The position numbers and the translations under genes are program-made. DNA of 64,000 bases from Phoebastria nigripes (taxonomy: Eukaryota; Chordata; Aves; Procellariiformes; Diomedeidae), in the NCBI GenBank assembly GCA_035582835.1, contig JAYKAV010000944.1, forward strand, positions 1,290,372 through 1,354,371. Direction: 5' to 3'. How positions within the stretch are numbered: position 1 is the stretch's first letter; every line of letters begins with the position of its first letter. The notes under the pieces are model-generated. The model worked only from the letters and a program-made list of their open reading frames with translations. It was not told the DNA's origin and did not search any database. Shown in pieces: positions 15,101 to 27,800 of the stretch.

Positions 15101-18100
15101 TCCAACATTACTCCATAAACTGAGCAGTGCAATTACTCTTCAACATGATGCATTTTGCTTTAAACTTCCTTTTTCCCTTGTATCTCTTCCACGTGTTGGC
15201 GAAGTTAAACTTGGGTGTCTGATAAGGTCCACGTGCATGGTGGTAACTCGGGGAGCACCGGTTACGCTGTGGCTCTTGCAACCCCCGAAGTGACTCCAGG
15301 CACCATTAGGGGATAGCAAGTGCCACGCTGCTGCCGAGCCTGTGCCAGCAGCCGGGAGAGGTTAGCAGTGCGGTCCCCAGCTCTGGGGAGAGGAGATTTC
15401 CTGCCCTAAGCCATGCACGATGCCTCGGAAACCCACGTGGCCCCGTGAGCAGGAGGGCAGGACGGAAAGCTTATGGAGAGAGAGGAAAGTGGTCCCTGGA
15501 ATAAATCCCAAGGGTATTAAAAACGGGAACAGGGGGTGCGTGAACCAAATCTCTCCCAAGAAGGTCAAATTCAGGCAGAGAATGCAACCAGGTGATCTGC
15601 AAGGGGGTTTGCATGGGACCAGCATTGCTTTTTCAGTTATTTTCTAAAGGACTTGAAATGTGGCCATTCCCCCTTGCGCCTCCCCAAGCTCCAGTGCCAT
15701 GGGCATTTTTTAGCCTACTACCTAAGGAAATGAAGCATTATATGCCCGACTGTTTGTCTGTCTGCCTGTCAGCGCTTCCCCAGCAATAATTGCATCCCAT
15801 GAGTGATTTCAGCCAGGCTGCACCGAGAGCTAGAGAGACTAGAAAAAAATGCCAAGTCTGTAGAAATTTTGGGGCAGGGACAGCTGGAAGGAGCGAGAGA
15901 GAGATGCCACGGGGTGAGCTGAACCCCATATTAGACACCAGAGAAGCCCCTCCCTGGCAGAGGTCTCTCTCCCTGGGGCTCATGGCTGCTGTCAACCCAA
16001 AATATGGGCTTGTCTTGCCATCTACTGGTGGGAGCCCGTCAGAGGAGCAGGAGCAGGGGCAGAGGACAGCCAGGAGGAGGAGATTGGGAGGGCTGAGCCC
16101 TGTGCTGCTGCCGGCATCCCCATGGGGGGGACCAGCCTGATCAGGAGGGAACCAAGCACAGCCTTGCAAGTTAATTTCTTGTTTTCCAGAAGGCTTTCCT
16201 TGCTCCTGTGGTCTACTAATATCTGCTTAAACATGTGTATCCTCGTGGTAGCATTGTCCCTCTCCTAAACCTCCTTCAGAGGTACCTCCCCGCTTGGTCC
16301 CCCAGGTTTGGCTCATNGATGCTCCCTTCTCCAGCTTGTCTCTGCTGTTGCTCTCCCGGTTTCACCTTCCTCAATGCAGAGGTCCCATGGATGAGCTGCA
16401 GGTGACCTGGTCCGCAGGGGCCACGGCGTGGATTTTGATGGGGTTAGGGGACTGTGAAACCTGCCCCAGGAGAGACCTTTGGCCAACGGGGCTTAGAGAA
16501 GCAAAAGGGCCTCTCCCATGTGCAAACCCTGATGCACTGGAATGAGACGAACATGGGGGAAGCTCACTGTGGGTCTGGGGGAAAGATGTGTATCTTATAT
16601 GCATGGCCATGCTTGGCAGGGTGCTGGCGGTGCTTTGGTTTGGTTCAGCATGCTTAATATGGTTTTCTGGAAGAAGCTTTGCTGAAGCTCATTGCACCTG
16701 ATTATTCCTTCAAAGGTTTCTGTGGCTGAATCATCACCAAGACTGGATTTTGAGGGATGCCTGAGCCACTCAGTGGTTTTGTTCATACCTGTGGCCCAGA
16801 CCTGAGGGGCGATAAGCAACCCCAGTGCCTTCCCCACCAGCTTTTGGGAGGATGTTTGGACTGGTAGAAGGTGTCAGGAGAGGGAGCCAGAGCCTCAGAT
16901 GAGAGCTGCGAGAGCTGCCGGGAAGGGCTGCTCACCGCTATAGGGGCATCCCGGACTACACAACCACCCTCACTTCGGAGCTGGTCCCAGCCACGTTTGA
17001 GGATGCTTAGGGCGAGTCCAGCAAGTCAGGTCCTTCAGGACCCTAATTTTTGGAGACACATCCTGGTGTAGCCAGCACAAGGGACGAGTACCCTGTGGGA
17101 CAGCAGTTTTAAGCTCTATTGGAATTTTGCCCTCAATTTTAATTGCATTGAGTGCTGTGGGTGCTATGTGCTTTGGGTGGGATTTCTCCTTGCTCCCTCT
17201 TCTGCGGTGTTAGGAACCTGAATTCAGCAGCCCCCTAAATATTTGAACATGTTGGCGTACGCTTGTGTGTGTCAGCACATGGCAGTGTATCCGTGGGGCC
17301 AGCCTCTGCGTGCACTGGTACACACGTGTAGCCGTGGGGCTGGACGTAGGTGTGCACTAACTGGGGTGTGTTTGAGAGCTTGTCCAGGTTTGCACGTGTG
17401 GTGTCTGCATGAGACAGGCAGGAGACACTTGGGCTGTGTTTTCAGGGTGTGCTGACATCAAAACTGCNCGGATTCATCTACCTTAGCAAATGCAATCACT
17501 CTTGTTTTGCTGAAGCTGAGATGGGGTGGGCACATGTCCTTCCAGAAGCTCAGCTGATGAGAAATGCATCCGAGGATGAGTTGAATCCCCAATTTAGCAA
17601 GAGATGCCCCCTGTGCTGTTGTGTTAACTACAGCTTCAGGCTTTTACCTTTCAGTTTTCCTTCTCCCTGCTCCCTCTAAATTTAAGGACTGCTCAGAAAG
17701 GTGTGACCGCCTCATCCCAACATCTCAAGGACGGTAGGAGTGGAGCATTTCTACAGTGCCAGAAAATGCACAGTGCTGTATGGATACCCTAACCCCAACC
17801 TTACAAATAAAATCCTGTTCCAGCAAGCTCAAAACCTTACCCAGGGTAGAGAAAAGCATAGAGCTAAGTGTGGGAAGAGGTGATAAATGAGACTTGTGTC
17901 CTTCTTGGGAGAGAGAGCCTGGCAGCCAGCTGGAGCCTGGTGGCTTGAAGCCTGGAGAGAAGCAGGATCCTACCATCTTTATTTGTAGGTGAAGCAGGAG
18001 GAAGGATGGGGAGCCTGAATTTGGTGTCTGCCCCTTGAAATGCATGGATGATAGTGCTGCATCTCACATGTTCACCCACGTCTTGGCCACGCTGACGCCA

Positions 18101-21100
18101 GGGGCAGAGCAGCATTGGGTCCTTCAGCCACTGAGCAAGCACCATCCTGCATCTCATCTCCAGCTCAGTTTCAGAGCTTCCTGAATTATTGATGGCTCTG
18201 ATGCATTAGTCTATAATTAGCTCCCCAGACCTTTTCCCNGTGGGCTGGAGCTGGGAACACATTTTCTTTCTCTTTCTGCGGTTTTGCTCTGGCTTGAGCA
18301 GACTGGGGAGGGAGGAGGGGAAAGAGGGATAGCCAGGGACCTTGGCGAAGGGGAACATCAGAGGAGGACCAGGAGGGATTTGAATGCACGGGGTGGTTTA
18401 ACATTCTGGCTGCTCTCATTACAGTTTTTCAGGGAAAGGGGTCTGAGGAGAGCCTGGGCTGTCCGAGGAGTCTTCAACCCAGCTTGTATGGGGTGGAGGC
18501 CATGCCAGGAGCCAGGAGAAGGTGAAGGGTCTTCTTCCTGTGCTGGTGGCTCTACAGGTCAGAGGGAGAAAACCACTGAGCCCCAGCCACTAAGGGAAAG
18601 CCAGACTTCATCTCAAGTGGACAAAGGGCTGTGTTTGTACATGTGTGGATAGAGAAAATGATGGGTTAGAGGCACAGATAGGTGGCAAAGAGGCTCTCCC
18701 GCTAGCAGAGAGCAGTTCAGTGTCAGAGTGCGCTCCGCTTTAAGAGCTGTTCATAGTCTAAAATAGTTTCAGAGTGATTTCCAGGAGGTCTGGGTGCATT
18801 AAATGCTCATTCCTCAAAACTGTAAGTCCCAATCAAAACAGGAGCACAGCTTCTCTATGGTTTTGAGGTCAGAGGCAGTAGCCCTCAAGTTTAACTCTAG
18901 GTATTGCTTTCTGAAAAACAGAAGTTTGAGCTGCAGCAAATAGTGGTACCTGCAAACTGTCTCGGCTCCCACAACCCTAATTCAGGGGCTCCGTAGTTAT
19001 GCTGGAGATATTTTGCTTATAAAGAGAGGCAGAGCAGGAGGCAGGACAGCCCTGCTGCTCTCCTCTGCTTTGCTNTCCCTTTTGAGCTATGGAGGGAGCC
19101 CTTCGTGTGAGTGCCACTGACCCAGTGCCCGGTGCCATCAGCTGGGCGGGCAGGAGATGCGAGTCTCTGCATGAAGGTCAAGGGGACCCCCACCATGGGA
19201 TGCAAACCAGAAGTAAGGGTGCTGTTAAATAATCCATTTCACATGTGCAGCTCATGGTTGGGTTTATGGGAAGGGATTGTGGCAGTAGCTTGGCTAGGGA
19301 CTGCTCCAGGCCAAAGGTCCTTTCCAGCCTGAGGTCTCCCTTCTTCAGCTGGTGGAAATGCCACTCCATGGTGTCAGTGGGAAGGACCGGCAGGTAAATG
19401 AGTGCAGGATGTTTTTGGTTGCAAGATGAACTGTGAGATTGAGTCCGAGGACACTGACCTCCCCTTCCAGCCCCGGAGCCTGTGATCACCACAGCTGAGC
19501 ATGGCACAGACATTCCTGCAAACCCTTCCTGCAAAAACCTCATGCATAGGGCAGAGATTAAGGCCAAGGCCAGCAGCAGGAAGGACAGTAAGATTTGTGC
19601 CATTGCTTCCAATGCTGTTTTGAGTCTGGCAATGATCACAGGATCAAAGATTTGGCAGGAAAGCTCCCCTTCCCACACCTTTGCTCCAAGGTAGGATCAC
19701 ACCACCTAAACTCATCCTGGCAGGTATTTCTTTGGGCTACTTTAAAAAATGGATGGAGATTAAGGAATTTCCCTTCCTGAATGAGCCCTCTGGCAAGAAA
19801 CCCTTTCCCAATCTCTGATCCTGTGGCAAGGGACTTGCCATTTCAACAGGACTCGCCTCCCAGAGAGATGCAGCAGGTCAAAGGGAGGCATGGCAAGGAA
19901 CTGGCTCATTGACAGGGAGAAGGCGAGTTGTCTTCAACCCCAGAAAGTCTTGGGCACCCACTTCCCGGGCCACAGCATGGTGACAGGGGCTCTGCCTCGG
20001 AGAAAAGCTGGTGCTGGGGTCAGCCTGGGCACTGGCGTGGCGAGGACCACTCTTGCCTACAACAGCACATCCTCCGCTCCCCTTGGCTTCATGGGGACTT
20101 CAGCACCAAGACCTGACTCAGGCCCTTAAAACAGCAAAAAAAAGGCTCCAGCAGGAAACTGCATCTATTTATAGCATATTTACTTAGTTTACGGCAGGGC
20201 CTGGCCCTGTAGACCTTGCACAGGGCAGGTTGAGCAAGGGGCAGATCGCCTTTCCCCCAGCACCGCCGAGGACCCACCCTGCCCTGGTCCCATCCCCTTG
20301 GAGATCCCTCGCTCGGTGCTGGGAGGTCTCTCTGTCCCCGCCACGCAGCCTGCCTTGCTGAAAGTGCTTGCTTCAAGTTATACATTAAACATATATTTAA
20401 GCACATTCCCTAGAAGATTGTCCCTTTTTTGGGAAACCTGGCATAATTAAAGAGTTGACTTAGTTTCAGCTGCGTGGGAAGGGCAGTACTGGAGCCAGTA
20501 TAAAGCTGCAGGCAGGCTCGGAGCTGTACTCCTGCTCTGCACCCGCTCACCCGTTTGGCTGTGGGCATAGGTTTGGCCAGGATGAGTCCCACTGACCCAA
20601 ACAACCCCTGTACATGGGCATGTGGGGGTGGTGGACTAAAAAAAGAGGAAGGAGGATTTTCCAGAAGACACCACCAGGACTTGGATGGAGATGAAGAACC
20701 CTGCTAGCAGCCTCAATACGTCACGGGCATCATTCTGGAGTGAAAAGGCAAAGCTAAGGGATGGAGCAGTGTCACTGGGGCATGCAGAGCCACGGGACTG
20801 AGAAGGGACAAAGGGAAACATTCAGTCTATGGCAGTGAAAACCCAGGGCAGATGGGACAGAAGGTGATGTACACGATCTAGGTGTGATACTTGATGAGAC
20901 CATCAGATAGATGCTGCCAGCACTGATTTACGTGTAGTTTCTCCTCCCGTGGGGCTGGGAAATGATCTGAACAACCTCTCAAGGCCGTTTCCAGATCTAT
21001 TCATCTGCATTTCCTAAGGGCCAAGTGAGCTTGCTAACCAACAGACTGACCTTCCCTTTCACCCAGTGATGCAAAAACCCAGAGATGAGTGGATAAGAGA

Positions 21101-23599
21101 GCAAAGNGGGAGGTTTAAGTTCAGGGCACAGGTCATGGGAGCCTGTTATGAGTAAACAGGACTTGTTTAAAAGATGATATATGTTACATTAATATTGTTC
21201 CCAGTCTCCCACTCATCACTGCAAGCTAATTACACTTCCTGGAGCCATCAAACCTTCCTTTGCATCTTGTATGCACTGCGCAAGGGCATGGATATGATCT
21301 AGTAGCTTGTGACTGGGGGCTGGCCCTTCTGTTTAGGTTTCTTTTAGCTTTGCTGCTGTAATTGCTCATGCAATTACACACTAATGAACTGTTTCCTGGC
21401 CTCTGAGGAACTCTGGGTCCCTGCCATGTTTTCTTGAAAGAATATGGGGTTAATATGAGGTGAAGTCCCATATAAATCTCATATAAGGCTTTGTGCAAAT
21501 GGATGCAGGCTGAAGTGGGTTTCATTAGCTGCATTTGTGCCAGCAAACAGGGTCTCTACATGCCGGGAGATGGACCCACTCGATGAACCATGGCCATCTC
21601 CACTGGGTTGTCATACTCGCTCACACGGTTTTGGCCCACTGCTTACAAAATGAAGGATTTCTATCTCAAATCTGGAAGGGAAGGGGTTAGCAGTAGGATG
21701 GTAGAGCAACTGGGAACAATAACTTCTTCCCCACTGTTTGGCTGTATGCTCTGAGAGATGGAGGTCCTTCTGCCTGGGGTCTGGGTGCTGGCCAAGCCAG
21801 GACCTGATCTAGGACACATCTTCTTGTGATGGAGAAGAGCAATCTTTGCTCATGACTTTCTTTCCCCTTTAACTTGGTCAAAGTTCAGGGTTTCTTGGGA
21901 CCATTTTTGCAGTGTGGCATCATGGTGGGCAAGGTATGTCCCTGAGCAGGTAAGTGTCTGCTTCATGCCAGACCCTACTTATGTCAGACTGGGATCAGTG
22001 GGCCAAAACCCCCTGCTGAAATCAGTCCCGTTGGAAGGGGGGCTCTCTTCTGACCTTAACACCACCCCATAGCTCCTGAGAGNCGGTTTTCAAACACATC
22101 CTTGAGGACTGCAGGTCCTCGAGACCAGTTCAGAGGTCCCTTGGCTTTGGGTGGTGGGTGCTGTGAAGTGCCCCTTGGCCCTCATCCAGGGTTCAGGATG
22201 GCTGCTGGGATGTGTGTAGTCTTTAGGATGCTTCATGCATCCCTCAGCTTCAGCGACATCCTACAAAAGGCTGAGTAGATGCCCAGCAAAGCAGGGGATG
22301 GTTAAATTGGGGGTAACTCTTCCTCTGAGAGGAGCGGAAGGTGCTGCCAACTAATCTACCAAAGGACAAGTCCCAAGGCAGGGCTGGCCCCAAGGGTGCC
22401 CCTGCCCGGAGCAGGTTGCCTATGTGATTTTGGGGCTCAGTGCACCCTGCTGCTCTCCATCTCCTTGTGAAATGCCTGAGTGGCTCACGCTGCAAACCCC
22501 ACAGGTCTTTTTTCCTCCTCTTTCTCTGTCTTGCCTGCATAATTGATCAGCAATGCTAATTCTGTCACCCCGAAACTGTCTGCAGGCAAAGTGAGCTGGG
22601 GGGCCAGGTAATAAATCTGCATTGCTCCGATGCACATCATCAATGATGTTTTGAAAACCAACTTGCCGTGTAGTAAGTAGGATGCAGGATCTGGGCACAG
22701 ATGGCTTAATTTCCACCTAACCCCCCTGCACCACTTCAAGCTTCCAATGCCAAAGACTCCTGAAAGCCCACAGCAAACACTCCATGCAAGGATTTTGGGG
22801 TACCTGCATCTGAAAGGGATGCCCGGGGTTGCTTTGCTGGGTGCTAGCGGCTGAGCGGCAGCCCTGACCCACATCACTGACTTTGCTGCAAGGTCTGACT
22901 GGAGGAGAGGCAGTCTGCAGCTACCTGAGTGTAGTGAGCATCCTTATTAGTCACAGGGATTTAGCCATCAGTAGAGGACATTTTGGGCATGTAAATATAA
23001 TCCCAACCTCTGTTTAGCTCCAGTGCAAACATCGACTCAGAGCAGAATATAGACATATGGAAAACAAGCGTATGGAGGCATGGATGGGGATGGCTTCCTT
23101 CGTGGTGGGCTACCAGGAGGTGACCTGGGAGTCTCTAGAGTTGCACTCACTGACCCCACCGCTCTCATCTCTTCTCAGGAGAAAGCTGGAGCCGAGCACA
23201 GCTAAGGCTAATTCAGACCTCTTGTTTGGGGGAGAAATTACCCCTCTAATACCAAACCCCAGGCCCTGCTAATAAGAACAGACCACACAAGGCACAAAGA
23301 TCTGGACTCTAAATTGCATGAGTTCAGAGACCAAAGAGACAAATATCTTTGTTGGGTTGGGGCATAAAAAACCGGGTGGGTCAGACATACAAAACCGTAT
23401 TTTCAAACATCAGCCCTCATGGGTTAGGTCTATCACCCCAACATCTCTGCTACAGTGTCCAGAAGCTGATGCCTAGGGAATACTATAAGGATAAGGGAAA
23501 CCTAAAATATCCTTCCCCCATGTACTCTTCCAGCCTCAGCTGTGCCTCGAGGTATTCCTGAATTTGTCTGTGGTTTCTGTCTGCTCATTTACCAACACT
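6156..23599. other. Intergenic DNA, no supported gene
   Basis: About 17 kb downstream of TDH with no recognisable coding exon, RNA gene or well-preserved mobile element. Composition is moderately GC-rich, so many chance open frames occur; the longest, at 12826-13530 minus (234 codons), shows low-complexity Pro/Ser/Gly composition and no family motif. Small features include a TG-rich stretch at about 17240-17460 and several A- or T-runs, such as 9181-9190 and 13934-13947. Some AT-rich islets carry TAATTA-like homeodomain cores (about 14500-14520 and 18185-18225) and could be regulatory, but sequence alone cannot show this. Confidence 0.6.
17240..17460 (+). repeat. Degenerate TG-rich tract
   Basis: Irregular GTGTG and CACGTG-like words are spread over about 220 bases (for example GCTTGTGTGTGTCAG and TACACACGTGTAG). 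It looks like an old, decayed TG/CA microsatellite, a weaker version of the tract at 31.83-32.32 kb. Confidence 0.4.
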
Positions 23600-23720
23600 G
23601 AATATCACTGTCACAAAATAATCTGGTCTCCCATCAACTTCATGTCAACTTTTAGCAGCAACAACGTCTTGCAGCAAGGAGTTCCACAGTTCTGGTAACC
23701 GAATCTGTTTTTAAGCACTT
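23600..23720 (-). mobile_element. Possible ancient CR1/L3-like LINE 3' fragment
   Basis: The words GCAAGGAGTTCCACAGTT and TTTTTAAGCACTTTCC, with the intervening pyrimidine-rich context, resemble the reverse complement of the 3' region of old amniote CR1/L3 LINEs. The match rests on memory of the family and covers only about 100 bases, so it is tentative. It would be in the same (minus) orientation as the clearer CR1 fragment at 24.65 kb. Confidence 0.25.
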
Positions 23721-24647
23721 TCCACATTGAATTGAGCCTGGGTGGAAAACAGGGTAAGAGTCAGTCTCTGAGAAATACAGACATCTTTCAGCTTCTGGGC
23801 ACAGGCATTGGCTTCTGTCCCTTGAAAATGCTGCTGCCTTTGAAGCAAAGATGGGGACAACAGATCCTTTCATACCTCAGCAGAGAAAGGAGCAGGGCCA
23901 CAAAGCAAAACACCCAGATTTTCCACGTTTCTGGGCCAGACAGGTGGAAGACAAGACTGCCAGCAAAGCAAAGAGGGAAACCCAAACACCTTAGGTGAAG
24001 TGTTTCATGGTGCTCCGGCCAAATTCAAAATTCTTCCACCTGTGAAGGTTTTAAAATCACTCTTCCTGAGGCCTGAAGATTGATGGGTTCATTCCTTCCT
24101 TTCCCAAGTGTCATTTCTCTTATTCTGACCTTATTCTAACAGCTCCAAGTGTTTAATGTCTGGGATATTTTCCAGATAGTTTAAACACCAGCTTCGAGGG
24201 TTGACTTGATGGTTTCCTGCTTTAGTATATGCTGCAGTTGGATGTCATACTGGATGCAGGTGATTTCTGGTCGGCTTTCTTCATAGACCAGCAGCTTTCC
24301 ATGGAACAATGTCAATTTGTCCCTCCTCAGAGTCTGGCTTAGCCTTTCCACACGTAACACCTGCTTTACTTTTTGAAAATTGCTCCAATATGCTGAATCT
24401 GAACAGCCCCCAAGAGATCCCCATTCCCACCTTTGAAGAACCTCCTGCAAGGCTCTGCNGTGACGTTTCTGGATGAGTGTTTCACATCTATTTCAGGTAT
24501 TGGTGTCACCTATGTTCAATAACTATCTGGAAAAGTTCATTTAAAAAAAAAAAAACCACCAGATGTAACCCCCAGGGGTGAAACTTATTCCTGGCATGGT
24601 GACTGGTAGTAGTTAGTTTATTAGTACAGACCACAGCAGCAATTTAA
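23721..24647. other. Intergenic DNA, no supported gene
   Basis: Nothing certain is seen here. A minus-strand open frame at 24181-24450 has a rather protein-like mix of residues (Arg, Glu, Gln, Leu), but it has no recognisable domain and no convincing splice or start context, so I do not call it. The segment ends with an A-run at about 24541-24554. Confidence 0.5.
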
Positions 24648-24835
24648 AATCATGGAATAATTCAGGTTGGAAGGGACTTCTGGAGCTCATCTCATCCTAC
24701 GTCCNGCTCAGCGCAAGTCTAATTAAATCAGGTCACTCAGGGCCGTGTCCAGATGAGTCTTGAATACCTCCAAGGATGAAGATCCCACAACCTCCCTGGG
24801 ACACCGCCAGGGAACTTGTTTCTACTCCTTTTCCA
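24648..24835 (-). mobile_element. CR1 LINE 3'-end fragment (inverted)
   Basis: Read on the + strand, this begins AATCATGGAATAATTCAGG and continues TTGGAAGGGACTTCTGGAG, then the region equivalent to 'ccaaggatgaagatcccaca' and ACCTCCCTGGGACACC. This is the reverse complement of the CR1 3' untranslated end (octamer-like tail, the 'ggttggaagggac' block and the 'dull' proline-rich tail of the ORF2 end). It is about 190 bases, clearly diverged, and 5'-truncated as is usual for CR1. No coding capacity remains. Confidence 0.8.
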
Positions 24836-27800
24836 GAAGCTACTGCCCTGTAGCAAAGCCAACTACAGTTTCCTTTCACAGGCTGGCATAGCAGCACCAA
24901 CCTGCCTACCTGCCAGCCTGGGGCAGGGGTTGGCAGAGGTGTGCACTTGTGTTCTCTGCTTTGGGAGATGTTTTGCTAGTGGTGTCCACACTGTGGCTGT
25001 TTCAGCTTAGCAACTTATCCTGGGTGGGTGGATGTGATGTGAGATGAGTACCCTGCAGCTGTGAGTGTTATTTACACCATGCTCATCCCCTTAGCGGGTC
25101 TTCAAATGCCTGGAGAGACCTTCAAGGACCCACCCTGGGTGACGTCCCAGTCTTGCCAACACCGAAAACAACAACCTGTTGTAACATCTGCCTTCCCTTT
25201 TTGGTCTAGGCANGGTGTTTGTTGGCTTTAGCTGTAATCTTTGCATGGGGTACTAAGCAGGTAGCTATGGGCTGGGTATGAGTTATCAAAGCCCATGTGA
25301 GGTGCCATGCTTTGGTGCTTGGAGGCCAAGAAGGGCCTGGCCATGTCATGTAAAGCTTTGAGGCAGGATGAGAGCCTTTTTCCCTTCTCTGACATAGTCT
25401 CCCTGGTCTAACATAGCTCTGGGGAGACAGGCAAGGGGAGGTGATGAATGCATGCAGCCCTGCAGCCATGGTACACCTAGATTCACATGGGGAAACATTG
25501 TTTGCCATGGGGCTTCATAAGCCTGGGCTTTGGAGGCTCGTGCCTTCCTTCGTCCAAACCANGTGGAGGGCTCACCTGGCACCGTGACAGACTTCTACAA
25601 TCACTTTGTCTCCCAGAGATGAGCCAGAGCTGCGTCAGGCACCATGACCTGGTGTGAGCCTGCCTCCAGGAACCACCATGGCTGTGGCTGGTGGCCATAG
25701 GTGTTAAGAGTGCCTTAAATCTTAGCTGGCTTTGGAAATGGGTTAAATGACTCACGAGTCTGCACAAGCACATTGGAAGGATAAAACAGAGCCTTGCACT
25801 CACACCAGTCCTGGTTTTGCAGTAGCCACCCAAGGTGGTCCTGCACTGGCTGGAAACATGGCAGCAGAGCAGGACAGAGCCCTTCCAGTCTTTGGGACAT
25901 CTCAGGTTGGAGTCAGACCCCAAGGTGCTTATATTCTCCATGAAAAGGGAAATATCCCCTAGTGTTTAGCCCACCAGAAACCCTGGGGCTAGACAACCTG
26001 GCCCAGAGCTCCCTTCCAACAAGAGACATTTCCAAGGGCTATGGGAGAGGAAGGGGTGTGAGTTGCATGTGTTGGATGGGAGCCACCGACCTCCAGCCAA
26101 AGGACACTTTCTGCTCTACTGATCTGTTCCCTTTTCTCCCTCATTAATGCTACTTCCATGCTTGACAGTTATGATTTGAATAATTTGGACTGATTAGTGT
26201 TTACATAGCAACATTTGGAGGAAATGAAACCCCACTACAGCCAACAGCCAACTCAAGGCTCTGAAACGCTGTTTTGTTGGGTTTCCTAAAGAAAGGGGCT
26301 TACGTGACCATGCAGACCTATGCCACTTGCTTGTCTGCAAGGTTAGTCACCTTGAAATACGTGACAAATTGCAGCCATGTCTGATCTAGGGGTGCAGGTC
26401 TCAAAGATATTTGGTTCTTGCAGGTTTTTAGTAAAACTAGTTGCTGGCTGGAGGACAGGAGATGCATTACTCTTGGCACTGAAGGAAGGGCAGGGGTGGC
26501 AGTGCCTCAGGCTTTTTTGTATCCGCTAGAGCACGGACACAGCAGCCAGGTAGTGCCTCTGCCCTCTTGCTCAGCACCTGTATAGCTCCAAACAAGGCCA
26601 AGACATGGTGTATCCACAGCTTGAGAGCCAAGGATAGCCAGGAGACAGGGGGAGGGAGGAAAGAAGGGAGTGGAAGTATTGCACCTGGGAGATCAAGGGG
26701 ACTTAGGAGGCATAAATGAGGGTTATGGGATTATCTGGGAGTCTTGTGCAAGTGGATGAAAGAAGCCTAGGAGTTGTAGTACAATTCTGAACATTGTAAA
26801 GATTCATCCATTGCATGGAGCTTCTTTGCCTTTTTTCCTGATCAAAGAACGTTTTTCAAAGGTTGCTGGGGATGCAGAAACCCTTTTAGTGAATCCTCTG
26901 CCTTTCTTCATCTCTGCAGGCAGGGAGGCCTTATCTGATCTTTTTCTGGGAATGGATGCCCTGCCCCCTTCTTCAAAGGTGCTGGTGGAAATTGTGATCC
27001 TTGAAAACGTTATGTGCAAAGCCAGGAAGTTTCCTCCTCCCCAGTGTACTCTTGGCACTGGCCATCTCTGCTTTTTACTTGTCTCCTTGGGGCTCAGCAG
27101 GTTGCTTGAGCTGGCTCAGAAGACTCCAGGAGTGACCTGATACCTCCAAATTCCCTGGAGGAACAGTTGCAAAGGGGATATCTGAATGCAGGGGGAGATC
27201 TGAATGACCTCAGTGGAGCTTTTGAGCTCTCCCAGTTAGCAGTAGAGCTCTGAGTGCAGCAACACTGGTGAGACACGGGATTCCCCAGCACAGAGGGACG
27301 AGGATGGGACTAGCATGAAGCTTCAGGGATCCTTTTGTGCTTTGGTCCCTGTAGTATTTGCCCCTTTCTTCCAAATCCATCCTGCAACTTCCCCCACTGG
27401 CATTCACCTGAGGGGGGGTATTTCCCACCACCGTCCCTCTCCTGTAAGCCCCAAGCAACCAGGAAAAGAAGGACAGGATTTAACATAAACTGAAATAATC
27501 AAATCCCAAAGCCCTCCTCCAAAGCCGATCTTTTCTCTGAGGAAGGGAGCAGCTCCCGAGCCCCCTCGATGCCTGCTGGGAGTTTGAGCCGAGCACTGAT
27601 ATTATTCAGGAGATGCTCTGATCTTCAGCAGTGAGCCGAGGGTAAAACCCTAGGAGAACTAAAGCAACCTTCCCGTATTTACTTATTTATTTGACACTGT
27701 GTGTGTAGGCATGTTTGTTTGCGTGTATAGGGATTTCTAAATGAACACAGGCTTGGATTTCCTTGCTCGTTGTTTTTTTTTTTTTCCCCTGAAAAGGCTA

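Noticed and set aside
15760..15776. Short GTCT/GTCTG repeat
   Set aside because: Only a few imperfect units; too short to list as a repeat feature.
24181..24450. Protein-like 89-codon minus-strand frame
   Set aside because: Composition looks plausible, but I see no domain, no splice context and no neighbouring exon. Not enough to call a gene.
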